Below are positions 12,921 through 25,304 of a DNA stretch of 64,000 nt, piece by piece. The position numbers and the translations under genes were made by a program. The notes under the pieces were generated by a model. It was not told the DNA's origin. It was given only the letters and a program-made list of their open reading frames with translations, and did no database searches. The stretch comes from Vesta saturnalis (taxonomy: Eukaryota; Arthropoda; Insecta; Coleoptera; Lampyridae). Every line of letters begins with the position of its first letter. Within the stretch, counting starts at the first letter, position 1. The DNA is taken from contig JARFJB010001598.1 in assembly GCA_036346205.1 (NCBI GenBank), positions 1,311,001 to 1,375,000 of the forward strand, given 5' to 3'.

Positions 12921-14340
12921 AACTTTGGGGATATGGAGTTTTCATTGTGATAATATTTACAAAAAAATATATCTTATGCGCCGTACTAGCGCAGTAATCT
13001 CATTTGGGGATATGGTTCAATTGTATTAAATATTGATTGTTGGCAAAATAAATTAAATCTGTGAATATTCATGTAAATGATCAAATTGTATTTTGTAATA
13101 AATAGTTACAATGTGAAACCAACTTTGTTGAGATCTGCACAAAATACGCATGCGTTGCGCACTTAATACTGAAATGAATGTAGCCTGTCAAACATTTCTG
13201 CAATTGATCTAAATTATTGAACACAATATTAATTTTGTTTGAGGTAAACTTATTAAATTTAATATAACGCTGAATCATTTACTTTTCAGTTATTGACTCG
13301 TGAAAATTCGTACAAACATTTATACATTATTTAAAAAAAATAAATACAGGACATCAAAAAAAAATCAATGTAAAAGGGTTATGAAAGCGAAATACAACTC
13401 ACATATGTTGCTGCAAATTCCAAATAATGTTCATTTCGGGTTGGTCCACATTAAACATTGGACGTAGACTTCCTTCCATAAATCGGTGATACTGCCTTGC
13501 TGTCCCAAATATGCTGCTTAACATTCCATAATTTCATCCAATCAAATAACTGTTGGCTGTTCTTCATTGTGGTGAAAATACGATGTACTTAAATGCTCAA
13601 ATAACTTTGGGATAGGAGTTTTCATTGTGATAATATTTACAAAAAATATATCTTATGGCGTACTAGCGCAGTAATCTCATTGGGGATATGGTTCAATTGT
13701 ATTAAATATTGTACTTGTTGGCACTAATGCAAATTCAATCTGTGACATATTCAATAGCTAAATGATGCAAATCTGTAATTTTGACTGATAAGATAGCTTT
13801 TATTAATGTGCTTACCAATTTGTTGAGATCTGCAGAAATACGCATGCGTTGCACTTCGGTACTGAAATGAATGTAGGCTGTCAAATTTCTCCAATTGATC
13901 TAAATTATTGAACACAATATTAATCTCCCTTGGTTGAGGTAAACGTGATTAAATTTAATATAGACGTTGAATCATTTACTTTTCAGATATCTGACTCTTG
14001 AAAATTCGTACAAACTTTTATACCTGATTTAAAAAATAAATACAGTGATCGTCTAAGGGGCAAATAACCTACGTTGTGTAATGCGCAGGAGATAGGGTTA
14101 TGATAAGCGAAATACAACTCACATATGTTGCATAAGGTGGCAGGTAATTCCAAATGAATGTTCAAAACGTTGGTCCAATTGAGATACATTGGACGTAGAC
14201 TTGCGCTTCCATAAATCGGTGATTCTGCCTTGCTGTCCCAAATATGCTGCTTTACATTCCGGATAATTAGAATCATCCAATCAAATAACTGTTGGCTGTT
14301 CTTCATGTGGTAAATACGATGTACTTAATGCTCAAATACT
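12921..14340. repeat. Tandem pair of ~0.7 kb blocks, second one chimeric
   Basis: The block at 12921-13602 is repeated at 13603-14340 in the same order (shared marks: GGAGTTTTCATTGTGATAAT, ACGCATGCGTTGC, CTAAATTATTGAACACAATA, TTCATTTACTTTTC-like, AATAACTGTTGGCTGTTCTT). The second version also contains, in order and scattered between block bases, pieces of the nearby LTR such as TTTTGACTGATAAGATAGC, GTGATCGTCTAAGGGGCAAA and TGCATAAGGTGGCAGGTAAT. This is what a consensus built from two different reads would look like. See the finding on the interleaved segment. Confidence 0.7.
13387..13565 (-). other. Possible old exon fragment in the 0.7 kb block
   Basis: On the minus strand a frame opening MKNSQQLFDWMKLW, and in another frame RQYHRFMEGSLRPMFNVDQ, runs up to a donor-like GTGAGT near 13404. 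The two frames would need a one-base correction. I recognise no family. It could be chance; the second version of the block repeats it with further damage. Confidence 0.2.
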
Positions 14341-14351
14341 TATAAGCAGAG

Positions 14352-16430
14352 TGTCAGATAACCCAAGGGTACCCTATCATAAAGGGTTAATTGGTACTTT
14401 TCCACTAATGGTAATTAAAGAGACAGTACAATATCTATAAGGATTGCATCTTAATTACGATAAGATTTTTAGTAATTGCTTAAATTAATGTCATAAATGA
14501 TCTATTGGTTAAATATTAGGCTTATCCAATTAATAGCTATAAATATCCCTTGTGGCACGATAAATAAATAATCAGGGGTCCTATTTGAACAAATTCCTGA
14601 TCTTGAACTTTTCAGTCAAATATTTAACCTATAAAATTTATAAACAGGACGTCTAGGGGCAAATAACCTACTAATGCAGGGATAGGGTCGATTAAGTTAA
14701 TTTGTTAAAGGTGGCAGGTAATTAAATGATATTAAAATACCAATTGAGATAAAAGTTGCGTAAACCTGGTGATTACAAATAACGTCATCCCTTTAATGCG
14801 GGAAAAAGAATACCATGTAAATCCCAATTTCCGTAAATTAACACAAAAATAAAACAGAAACAGAAACCATTAAATCAGTTAAAGTTATTTAATAGGATAC
14901 ATACTCTAGGATAAAGGCGTACAATACTTAACATTGCATAAAAATTTAGTGAAATACAGACATAAAATAGTCACAAATGGATTCAATTAAAGCAAATAAA
15001 CAATATGATTGAAATTACACAAAAGGGATCCCTTTTGGACCAATTCCTCATTTAGTAAATAATTCATATAAGGCGATATTTATAAATCTGAACACAAATA
15101 CCAACAAGATGACATCATTATTCAAGTTAAAGGGTACCTTAATTTAAATATACCAAGATAATAACCAAAGCGGTCTTCAAATAATACCCTTAATGCAATA
15201 AACAAAACAGACAATCACAATTTGAATTCAACTAGCATAATAAGTAAAACAAAAGGAGTTTTATAACAGTTAAAGATTCATTTAAGAGATCAAAGTTTAG
15301 GATTTTAGTACCTTAGATACAAATTTGTGGTTATCATAAAATACAGGTTGGAATTACAATGACATACAATAAAGGATAATTGATTAAAGAAAACAGCTTC
15401 GCTGGCCAATTCAATTAACATACAGTTTTGAGCGAGGAGTATACAGTTCTGTAAGAATTTCCTGCAAATCGTAAAATGATTACTGGTATTATTACATTAT
15501 GCAAGTACATCCGCTCTCAATTCCTCTTTAAGCTTAAACAAGAACACAAAGTATAACTATCGGATATAATCGGTTAACACAAAACAGAGCAGACGTATTG
15601 TATAAATATACGAACATCTTCGGATCAGCTGTTCAAATCTTATACCATGATCGTTTGGTTTTACATTACTAAATCAGGTCTGGCATTATCTAAACACAAA
15701 ACAAACACATAAAAAAAGGGCGATCTTTATTCCTGTCGCCCTGCTAATTTCAATAACCCACATTTTCAACCAGGTGTCAAATAATTCAAAACTAAAATCA
15801 TTTTCGTTTATACAGTTATATACATGTACCTTTTAATTTCACCACAAAATGGTAACATTCGGATTTCTATTAACATGCAATACAACAGTAGAAATTGAAC
15901 GAACCCGAATTTCAAAATCTACCCCCTTTAAAATTCATAACAACCCATCTTTAACACACACGTTTAATTTCTTGCTATACATAGTGCACCCATATTTTCA
16001 TTGTCAAATAACAAACAGCTTTCATAAAATATTTGTTGAATGCTTTTGACTTTAATTATAAAGGAACATTATTCTGCCTGCAACTTAACATATGTGGCAA
16101 TCGAACCTCAGTAAAAACCCTATTTCAAATATCCTTTACAATAAACAACCCAGAATATGACCGAATCATTCTCAAATAGGACAATTTTATATAATCAAAC
16201 TTTTAGTAATATTTTCTGATTTGTCTATGCACAATTTGTTAAGGATTTTTCATGCTAATTATAAATATGTGTGCGGTACCTAGTCTAAACCCTACAAAAC
16301 AGCCCTTAATGAAAAAAGATGACGAATGCTTTCGTTCGAAATGAACAATCGGATGTAGTTTAATCAACATCTCTTAGTAATTCGATCTGGTTTCTTTGCT
16401 TCCGCACGAACTATTTTCCTTAATCGGACT
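14352..16430 (-). repeat. 3' LTR of the Gypsy element (low-coordinate LTR)
   Basis: It begins on the plus strand with TGTCAGATAACCCAAGGG and follows the other LTR in order: GCATCTTAATTACGATAAG, CCAATTAATAGCTATAAATA, GTCTAGGGGCAAATAACCTA, GGTGGCAGGTAATTAAATGA, and so on. The upper boundary is uncertain: homologous pieces extend to about 16252 and again to about 16430. Indels relative to the other LTR are unusually dense. From about 16431 to 16926 there is only non-coding element sequence. Confidence 0.75.
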
Positions 16431-16926
16431 AAAACAAAGCGTAATTAGTAAACATATTACGTATGTCAATCTACAAACGCCCTTTGAAACTTGACATGCT
16501 TTTCGTAAACCATTCGAGATTTTAACATCGCTACGTTTCGGACTCATGGTCATTCAAATAACTATCCGCAAAAACTATTTTCCTTACTAATAACAAAGGA
16601 ATTAGTAAAATAATGGGTGAACAACCAGAGTTTCCAAACTTATTTAGTGACGACAATGCCTCAGAACACCATGAAACTATGCCTAGGATTGGACCTATGA
16701 TAAATACATATCAGAGTTAAAACAATATTAATAAAATAAAAAAAAATATGCGCCTTATACAACGCAGGTTTCCAGCTTATTTTGAACAAATGCCTGGGTA
16801 CACCGTTCGGGTAGGGTTCCTAGCATATCGAAAAGGCCTATGATAAAACTTCAGGTTAGCAATATTGATATTTCTTTTACCGAGGTCCATCTTGCTTTCC
16901 TAACAAAACGGTATCGTTCGGTAGGT

Positions 16927-17804
16927 TTACATAATCGAAAAGGTCCACCTATAGGTTTGAAACCTTGACGATTTTGCTCTTCGGTCCGAATATTCGACTT
17001 TCTTCAAACATCGCTCTGTCGGATTCAGTTGGTGTTTGAACCTTGGCGAACATTTTCCTTCTGGTCCAAGTGTCTGACATTTATGGTCCAAATCGGCCTG
17101 CGATTCATGGTGAGTAGCAACATTTCCAGGAAGTGGCGAATGGCCCTGCATATAAATGAAGGGCGGTAATGGATATTTAAATAAACACTCTATATCTTTC
17201 ACGTGATTAGCCCAACTAGCGTGTGCATTTTGACAATAGACCCTAAACAACCTGCTTAGTTCCTCATAACCCGCTCCGCCGGATTAGATGCGGATGTCGT
17301 ATGGAAGAAAAAGTAACACGAACTCCATTGCTTTTAAGCGATTTTTGCCAGTACGCCGCAGTAAACTGGGTTCCGTGGTCCGATAAAATAGTCTTAATAG
17401 GAATATACTTGATGTAGTCTTGGAGTATGCACTTTACCGAGATCCTTGCAGTAGCCCTGCGTACGGGTAGAGCCGTAAAACTTGGAAAACAGTCAATTAC
17501 CACAAAAATATAAGCAACTTTGCCCTCCTTCTGGCAACGGTCCATAATAATCTACAAACACCAAATCACCCGGAGCCGCGGCTGAAATTACCTGAATCGG
17601 CCCAGTTAACGTCCTATTAGGGGATTTAGTCTTCTGACACAAATCACAACTTTGGATGACCCTGAAAATGGTGGCTCGGAATTTAGAAAATAAAACCACC
17701 GCTTTAAGAGGGCGCATAACTTGGAGGTGCCAAAGTGGCCGTAATATTGGTGCAAAGACCGAATCACATCCGTGACTAGAACCGCGGGCAATGCTATTCG
17801 GCAA
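16927..17804 (-). pseudogene. Gypsy integrase, frameshifted
   Basis: The zinc-binding HHCC region starts in the end of the RT/RNase H frame (LHQYYGHFGTSKL) and finishes here with SCDLCQKTKSPN. The catalytic core follows in two overlapping frames: DLVFVDYYGPLPEGG holds the first Asp, ILSDHGTQFTAAYW the second. The Glu of the usual HPxSNPxER signature is recoverable only after a shift at about 17285 (NPAERV). A C-terminal tail continues to 16927 in another frame. The core joins proviral cDNA into chromosomal DNA; this copy cannot do so without several corrections. Confidence 0.8.
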
Positions 17805-19138
17805 CTTCCCGAAGCATCCTTATACAGTAAAATGTCGCCGATCAACTGAAAATCATTAACCAACCTGCTTTGGGTTTTGTCTAATACGACAGGGACCCCG
17901 GTATAGAATTGATATAAGGAAACCAAAAAGTAATCCTCCTTCTGCAGTTTAGATATATTCCCGAGCTGTTTACAAATATCCTTGGAAAACTCTCTTTCAA
18001 AGGCGCACAATAGACCAGTAACACGAGTGTGAGCTACTATAGGGTTTTTCGCCTCGTTATGTACTAAGTGGGCGTCCGACAAACCCTCCGTAAATCGAGA
18101 TAGAGTGTCCGCCACTACGTTGTCACGCCCCTTGATGTGTTCGATCGTATAATCGTACTGCGATAAATATAGCGACCATCGCGTTAGGCGATCGTTCAGA
18201 AGCCGACAATGGTGAAGAAATTTTAACGAATAATGATCAGTGCGAATTACAACACGATAGCCCAAAACTAGCGTACGGTATTTCTTTAATCCGAAAATAA
18301 TAGCCAACAATTCCTTTTCGGTGACCGTATATAGCAATTCGGGCCCGTGAAGGACGCGACTAGCAAACCCTATAACCTGATGTTCGCCCTCCTTGCTAAG
18401 TTGATACAATTCAACCCCGACAGCCAACTCGGAACTGTCCGCCTGTAGGTAGAAGGGTTTCGAAAAATCCGGGAAAGATAGCATGACGGTACTCAAAAAC
18501 AACCTTTTGGTTTGTTCAAACCTTTGCTGTTCCGCCTCTCCCCAATACCATTTAACCCTCTTCTGGAGTAACCTCAACAAAGGCGCAATGAGGTAACTGT
18601 AACGTTGGACAAATCGACGATAATAGCTACACAACCCAATAAAAGCTCTCAATTGTTTCACATTTCTTGGCCTAGGGAACTGTTGTATCGAAGACAATTT
18701 TTCGGGATCAGATTTAACGCCCCTAGTAGTTATAATGTGCCCCAAAAACTTTACCTCTGGCAACAAAAAATCCGTTTTCCTAACGTTTATGGTTACATTG
18801 GCCTCCTTAAATCGCGCAAAAAGTTTCCTAAGATGTTGCATATGGTCACAAAACGATTCAGAGACGACCAAAAGATCATCAACGTAATTGAATACAAACT
18901 GGCGTAATTCGGGCCCTATAATCACATCCATAGCTCGCGAGAAAGAACCGACAGCCGTTTTTAACCCAAAAGGTAGGACTTGATAAGTGTAAGACCTCCC
19001 GTTAAACAAAAATCCCGTATATTGCTTACTGTCTTCGCTTAATGGGATCTGCCAATAAGAAGCGGTTAAATCTATGGTTGTTATGTATCGGACCCTAGAA
19101 AAGACGTTAAAATTTCCTCGGTGGTACCGGAGACTCAT
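17606..19138 (-). pseudogene. Gypsy reverse transcriptase and RNase H
   Basis: A 510-codon open frame. RT palm motifs are visible: TTIDLTASYWQIPL near residue 20, LPFGLKTAVGSFSRAMD near 56, and the active-site FNYVDDLL near 84. The connection region has FLGHIITTRGVKSD and FIGLCSYYRRFV. RNase H follows with QADSSELAVG, TEKELLAIIFGLKKYR, RTDHYSLKFL and GRDNVVADTLSR. The end of the frame enters the integrase zinc-binding domain and then shifts. The upstream RT part (VVKKKDG-like) lies in a different frame between 19140 and 19250, so the polyprotein is interrupted. This is the best kept piece of the element. Confidence 0.92.
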
Positions 19139-19159
19139 AATCCGAGACCATTCGCGAAT

Positions 19160-20400
19160 TCAAAACCGCGCGTCCAAACATATGCGAACACTCCGTCTTT
19201 CTTCTTGACAACAGTCATGAGACTGGCATATTCCGTCGCCTCTCTTTGATGACCCCAACCTTAACATGCGATTAATTTCCTCCTCCACAGACGCTCTCAA
19301 ACAAAAGGGTATAGGATAGGGTCGACGCAAAAATGGGGTGGTGTCGTGCAGCTTAATAACATGAGTATATTTGTTGGTACGACTCGGGATATCGCTAAAG
19401 AGTTGTCTATACTCCTCGAGTAAAACCTTGAATTGCTGACGCTGACTAGGGTCTATATGGGGAATGTTTTTTATCTTTTCTTCCATTTCCTTCGTAACAC
19501 CCAACATGACCTTGCTAGGCTCGGAGCAACGTGACGCCGTTTGGAAAAGCGATACAGGGTCCGTGATCATTGGATCGACGCACTGGTCAGTGATATTGAA
19601 ACGGATAGAATATTCTGTTCCGTTATTGAGGACGGTTAGGACATCATCCCCAAAATTTATCCTCCCCGATACAGAGTACAGCCAATCTATCCCCAGTATG
19701 ACGGGCCGGATTAAACCTTTAATAACCAGAAAAGAATGTTCAAACGTAACGGGGATATTCTCAATTGAAAAGGGATCCACACCTGGTACCTGACCCTAGC
19801 ACTCCTTTGTCCCACCGCCCCTCGCAGCTGTATACCCGTTACCGGAAGTCTAGAGAAGTTTGCCCACTGACTAATTTTGAAATAGCACTCCTCACTGATG
19901 CAAGTAACCTCGCTTCCCGAATCTAACAAACTCAATAGGGAGATATTACAGCACTTGATATAAATATGGGGCAATGGCCGAACTTCGGTCAGGTCCATTG
20001 GACTACCGTTGTTTTGTAATGTGGAGAGAGGCACTACCGACGCGAAAGGCGAAAATTCGGATTCCTGTGCAGGGGCACTTGTATCCCATCGGACCAACTG
20101 TAACGGGTTCTTAATACCCTTGTTATTTGCTCCCAACCCGGTCCCAAATTTCCACCCGTACCCCTGAATTAGTTTGACACCCTTCGAATACAATCTATTT
20201 AATTCCCGAGGGTCACATGGAGGGCCTACGCGTAGCACAGAAATAAAATTTAGGCTGGGAGTTTGAGAACAGCTAGAACCCTTACTATTTTTGAAACCTG
20301 GTTTTACAAATCTAATAAGCGGGCATCTAGGCTTGGCGCTACCTTTAGTGGGAGTAAAATTTGGGGCGTAAGAGAAACCATCCCACTTTAGTTTCCCCAA
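19160..20400 (-). pseudogene. Gypsy protease region and RT start
   Basis: Two overlapping frames. The first (20400-19711) holds a G-patch-like motif (around residues 72-104) and the aspartic protease active site LLSLLDSGSEVTCIS (Asp at residue 160). The second (19780-19160) has the protease end VILGIDWLYSVSGRINF and then the RT N-terminus (THVIKLHDTTPFLRRPYPIP, EEEINRMLRLG). A frameshift separates the two protease halves near 19760. The protease would process the gag-pol polyprotein in the particle. No CCHC zinc knuckle is seen between gag and protease. Confidence 0.82.
20092..20187 (-). other. G-patch-like motif upstream of protease
   Basis: Within the pre-protease frame the sequence GVKLIQGYGWKFGTGLG is followed by ANNKGIKNPLQL. 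The glycine spacing (GxGWxxGxGLGxxxxGxxxPL) matches the G-patch consensus, an RNA-processing and nucleic-acid-binding motif that is also known in betaretroviral protease precursors. Here it lies on the N-terminal side of the protease rather than at its C-terminus. Confidence 0.7.
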
Positions 20401-21520
20401 GGGTCGTTTCCCGAAGAGCGAGGATGCGTCGCATCAGGGATCCAATATGGCGGGGGTACGTTGAAAGGCGGCAACGATGCCGGTACTGCACCAGTAGTAT
20501 TGACGGCCTGCACTCTCCCAACCTCATTTCTCGGCTTCCTTGCTTCAATAGCCGATAACCTTTCTAAAAAAGAAAGAGCGCCATTCAAACTCCGGTCTGA
20601 ACAGACTCCCCATAACGATTGGGTGGCAGTAGGATATTGACGCATAATTTCATACAGAATAACTTCCTCTGCGATGGAGGGTCAAAAGGCGATAGTCATT
20701 AATTTGTTTAAGAAAATACTCGGCAAGAGACAGTCTGCCGTCCGGGTGATAACGCATGTTGTATAGTTTATTGCGTTCAACAACCTGCTTTTCGGGAGAC
20801 CAAAATACGCCAAAAGTTCTTCCTCAACGAACCGTAATCTCGGCAATCGACCTCGTTTATCAGCGCCCAACTTTGCGCACCGGCTTCTAAACACGTTTGC
20901 ACCGCTCGCAAGTAATCCTCACCCGACAAGTGATAGGCTTCCGCAAACTGCTCAAATTTACGCAAGAAAAGCACGGGATGCACCGCGTGGTTACCGCGAA
21001 AAATGGGCTTCTCCAATTTTAAAGGGGACCTAGTTTTGCTAGATAGCGCCAACAGAATATTGCGACATTCAGCACCTGAAAAGCTAACATCAGCGATTTG
21101 AGATGATTGTTCATGATCAGGGAGTGTATTGCCATCTCCGTTCACTTTACGCGGGGTGGAAGTAATAAACCGTGCAGAGTCAATATTTCTAACACTAAGT
21201 GACTGACCTTCATAAAGATCCGATGATGGTCCTTTGTGCGCGGATAGGCCCGAACCCTGTGCACCATTTGGACTGCCGGTTCCGGGTGTCGCAACAAGCT
21301 TTTCGATGGTCCTTTGCATCATCGCGCTCTGTTCGAGGAGTGTTTCCAGCAATCTTCCCTGATTTCGTACAACCTCCTTGAGACCCTCCATTTCGGCGTC
21401 CTTCTGGCTGCCATCTCTGGATCCTGCCATCCGGTTATGTCCATCATGGGCATCTTGCCGGGTGGCATCCATCTCCACTCCAAGGGCTTCCGCTTGGTCC
21501 ATAATTATTCTCATAAACAA
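20388..21520 (-). pseudogene. Gypsy gag, frameshifted
   Basis: A 247-codon frame from 21520 carries a coiled-coil-like start (MEGLKEVVRNQGRLLETLLE), a low-complexity Gly/Ser/Thr linker and a gag capsid-type segment around residues 165-235: KPIFRGNHAVHPVLFLRKFE, YHLSGEDYLRAVQTCLEAGA, then SWALINEVDCRDYGSLRKNF. This resembles retrotransposon gag capsid domains, which assemble particles around the RNA. From about 20890 the frame breaks, with RYHPDGRLSLAEYFLKQIND in another frame, and a last piece (20645-20388) is open but not distinctive. No CCHC box is visible. Confidence 0.7.
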
Positions 21521-22007
21521 ACAAAAATTAGTATTATCTTAGTTACAGGTACGCCCCTTTAAACCGTCCTTAATAGTATTACCCTGAAAGCACAGAGTTG
21601 CCCCGCTGAGCAGAACAAAAAAAAAAAAAAAATTCTTGTGACTAACCCGTCGTTCGACAGGTATTACTGCTTATTAAAATAGTACCATTGCAAATTTGAG
21701 CAAAAAGGAGGCGATCAACTACTAATAATTTACTGTTCTGTGACAACCCTACCAATTCCTTAAATCAGAACTGTCGGTTCTATGTTTAACAATTCATACT
21801 TTTATTGGGTAAAAAAAAATGTAGTAATAAATAAAATCTTCGAAGGTTGCTGACCTCTGAATGATCAAACAAAAAAAAACCATAGTTATCTGCCAATACA
21901 AATAATAGGTATGACACCACAACATCTTAAGCGACAGGTACCTACAATTAGCAAAGTGGAAGGTAACACATTTCAGCCGTACATACAAATTGTATTTACA
22001 TATTATA

Positions 22008-22590
22008 TATCAACGATAGTATAGCTTGGCGTTCCTTGACACACAATAGGCGGCATAATGCACTTGTACCTATGAGGTCTTAGCGGTTCACCTTTCAGCA
22101 GTACATAAAAAAAATAGTATTTACATATTATATATCAACGATAGTATAGCTTGGCGTTCCTTGACACACAATAGGCGGCATAATGCACTTGTACCTATGA
22201 GGTCTTAGCGGTTCACCTTTCAGCAGTACATAAAAAAATAGTATTTACATATTATGTTTCAACGATAACATACTTTGGCGTCCCTTGACACACAATAGGC
22301 GGCGTTAGGCACTTGTACCTATGAGGTCTTTGCGGTTCACCATAAATACACATTCACCCTTCCCCAAAATGTGTTACATAACCACGAGCTGTAGCGACAA
22401 TTAGCAAACTGGAAGGTAACGCAGTTCGGCCTTACATACACATGGTTAGTATTTATATATTATATCCCAACGAGTACATACTTCGGCTCTCCTTGACACA
22501 CAATAGGCGGCGTTAGGCACTTGTACCTATGAGGTCTTTGCGGATTACCATAAATAAACATTCACCCTTCCCAAAATACGTTACATAACC
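22008..22590. repeat. Leader tandem repeats, ~123 bp unit
   Basis: Four copies of a unit containing CAACGATAGTATAGCTTGGC, GTTCCTTGACACACAATAGG, CGGCATAATGCACTTGTACC and TATGAGGTCTTAGCGG start near 22008, 22131, 22256 and 22465. The first two are nearly identical; the last two are diverged. They lie in the untranslated leader between primer site and gag. The rest of 21521-23026 is AT-rich leader with A- and T-runs. Confidence 0.9.
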
Positions 22591-23026
22591 AGTATCGACT
22601 GTCAACAGCAAGACTTGAAACCAATAATATGGTGGTGTAATACGCTAAAATTTAGTTCTAAAGCCTATTAGACAATAGGACTGTCCTCAATCAAATATTG
22701 TGCTTTAATAATCAAGAAGTCAGAACCTTCTAGATTAACTGCAATTTGAGGGAAAAAGAAAAAAAAAAAAAAATTATTTATTTGTTTTACTTGTATGCGG
22801 ACATTGTTTTCCCCCCTTGCCCTTCATAATAGACATAAGTGCTTTTCAATAAAATATTACTGGCTCAAAAGCAAACCCTATATTGATTTATTCAAATGTC
22901 GACAATTCAGCCTCCTCTTTTTTTTTCATCCTTTCCTTTTTTTTTTTTTTATTAATTAAAATGGGAATTTGCAGTGAATAAAATGAAAAAGAAATCAACC
23001 ACGCCCCTAAATGCAACAAAAACCTT

Positions 23027-23044
23027 ATCCTGGTCACGGCACCA
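23027..23044 (-). other. Primer binding site for tRNA-His
   Basis: Three bases inside the 5' LTR end, the minus strand reads TGGTGCCGTGACCAGGAT. The plus strand is therefore ATCCTGGTCACGGCACCA, which equals the 3' end of animal tRNA-His(GTG) as I know it, including CCA. This fixes both the LTR edge and the element orientation. Confidence 0.85.
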
Positions 23045-23047
23045 CTC

Positions 23048-25304
23048 TGTAATAACCCAGGGGTACCCTATCTTGAAACGTGTAATTTGTACTTGTTCGC
23101 ATTAATGCAAATTCAAGAGACAAGACAATAGCTAAAGGATGCATCTTAATTTGACTGATAAGATGCTTTTATTAATTGCTTAAATTGATGTCACTGAGAA
23201 TGATGCTACTTCGGTTAATGTTAGGCTTACTCCAATTAATAGCTTAAATCTCCCTTGCTGGCCGTGATTAAATAATCAGAGTTGATTTACAAATCTGATC
23301 TTGAACTCGCAAAATTCTAACCTGATAAAAAAAAAACAGTGATCGTCTAGGGGGCAAATAACCTACGTTGTGTAATGCGCAGGAGATAGGGTCGGATAAG
23401 GTTAATTTGTTGCATAAGGTGGCAGGTAATTAAATGAAACAAAACTGTAATTGAGATAAACGAGTTGCGCTACCTGGTGATTCGCTCGTCATCCTCTTTA
23501 CAGCGGGAGAAAAAGAATCACCAAGAAAACTCCCTTTATTCCGATAATAATCACACAAAGAAAAACAGAGATCAGATAACCCAAGTAAATTGCAATCAAA
23601 GGGTTAAATAGGTATCACACTACTCTATCGGTATTAAAGGCGTACAAATCTATAACATTGCATAAAACGAAGTTTAGTCACAAATAAACATAAAATCAGG
23701 TCTACAAATGGCATTCAAATTAAAGCAAAAATAAACAAGTAATAAATAACAAACAGGGGATCCCTTTTGGAACCAATTCCTGTCTGCTTTTAGTTAAATA
23801 ATTACATATAAAGCATTTTATAAACAGAACACAAATAACACAACAAGGGACATCATTAAATCAAGTTAACAGGGCGTACCTTACAATATTTAAATATCAC
23901 CAAAATAAAATGCAAAGCGATTTAAAATAACTACCCCCTAAATGCAATAAACATAAACAGTGTGATCGAATCCACAATTTCGTAAATTCAACCTACATAA
24001 AATAAAACAACAACAGAAAATTAAACAGGTTAAAGATTATTTAAGTAGATACAAAAGAAAAAGGGCAAGTACCGTTACGCATACAAATTTGTGGATACGA
24101 GCACAACAAATGATACACATGGACAGTAACAATAAAGGATATGATTGATTACACAGAAAAACCCTTCGTGGCCAAACACATTAAATATGCAGTTAAGGCA
24201 AATTATAACATCTGAAACAAAGTCCTGCAACACCGATGCACACACATGATTAGTAGGTATTATTACAAATGCAAGATAATACCGCTCTCAATTCCTCTTA
24301 GGCATAAACAAAACACAAAAATATAGACATATAGGCATATAACGGTAACAAAAGGGACGTTTGTATAAATATAGATCATTCGGATCAGCTTTTCTGATTT
24401 TATACCTATGATCGTTTGTGGTTTTATCATTATAAATACAGGTTGGAATTATCAATACACAAAACAGAACACATAAAGAAAGAAAAGAGAGCGAGCTTTC
24501 TCGCTGTGCCTGCGTAATTTCAATGAACACAACAGTTTTGCAAGCCAGGGTGTCAGTTGATTTTAACAATTTAAATGCGTAAGTAGAATGACCTTTTCTG
24601 TGTAATTTCTAAAATCGTAAAATCTTTTCTTTTACTTACATTATCAATATATGTTATCCTTTTAAGCTTTCACCAGCACAAATGGTTAACTACTCGGATT
24701 TCTCGATTAACACCAAAACAGAGCAGACTATGTCATTGAACAAACACCGAATCGATGTCAAAATCTTACTCCCGCGCGCTTTGAAAATTCTAATCAGACT
24801 CCCTTTCTAAACACAACAACCCGTTTTATTCCATCGCCCCTCTCTCCTCACCCCATATTTTCCATGTCAAATAACAAAAGCAATAAAAATATTTCGTGTG
24901 AACGCTTTTGACTTTAATTATACAAGGAAACATTATTTCTAATTAACATGTGCAATCAACCGTAGAAAGAAACCCTGTATTTCAAATATCACATTTCAAC
25001 TCATGAACAACCCATGCTTGGACCGCGGTGTAATTTCTTGTATAATAGTGACATGTTTATTTCAAACCGCTTTTCATAAACATATTTAGTGATTTGTCTT
25101 GCTCTTTGATAAAGGCAGTTTTCTCTGCCTGCAACTTAAAATATGTGGCTGCGGCACACCCTCAGTTAAAAACCCTACACAAACATGCCTTACATAAAAA
25201 AAAAGAAATACAAATCATTCTCAAATAACAATCATTATATAATAAATTTTAGTAATTATCTTTCTTTGCTATCGCGACAACAATTTTTAATCGGAATATT
25301 TTCA
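23048..25304 (-). repeat. 5' LTR of the Gypsy element (high-coordinate LTR)
   Basis: Plus-strand ends are TGTAATAACCC on the left and …GGAATATTTTCA on the right, giving the TG...CA rule. It matches the 14352-16430 LTR along most of its length, though with many short indels, and is distantly similar in reverse orientation to the LTR-like repeats at 25391-27136 and 28402-34915. A tRNA-His-like stretch lies at about 23340-23372. Confidence 0.78.

Larger units (their letters stand above)
14352..25304 (-). mobile_element. Ty3/Gypsy LTR retrotransposon, decayed
   Basis: On the minus strand the order is 5' LTR (23048-25304), primer site (23027-23044), leader with tandem repeats, gag, protease, RT, RNase H, integrase, 3' LTR (14352 to about 16430). 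The gene order RT before integrase and the RT sequence place it in Ty3/Gypsy. The whole is about 11 kb, large for the group because of ~2 kb LTRs and a long leader. Coding frames carry numerous shifts. Target duplications could not be confirmed, partly because the low-coordinate flank is chimeric. Confidence 0.88.
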
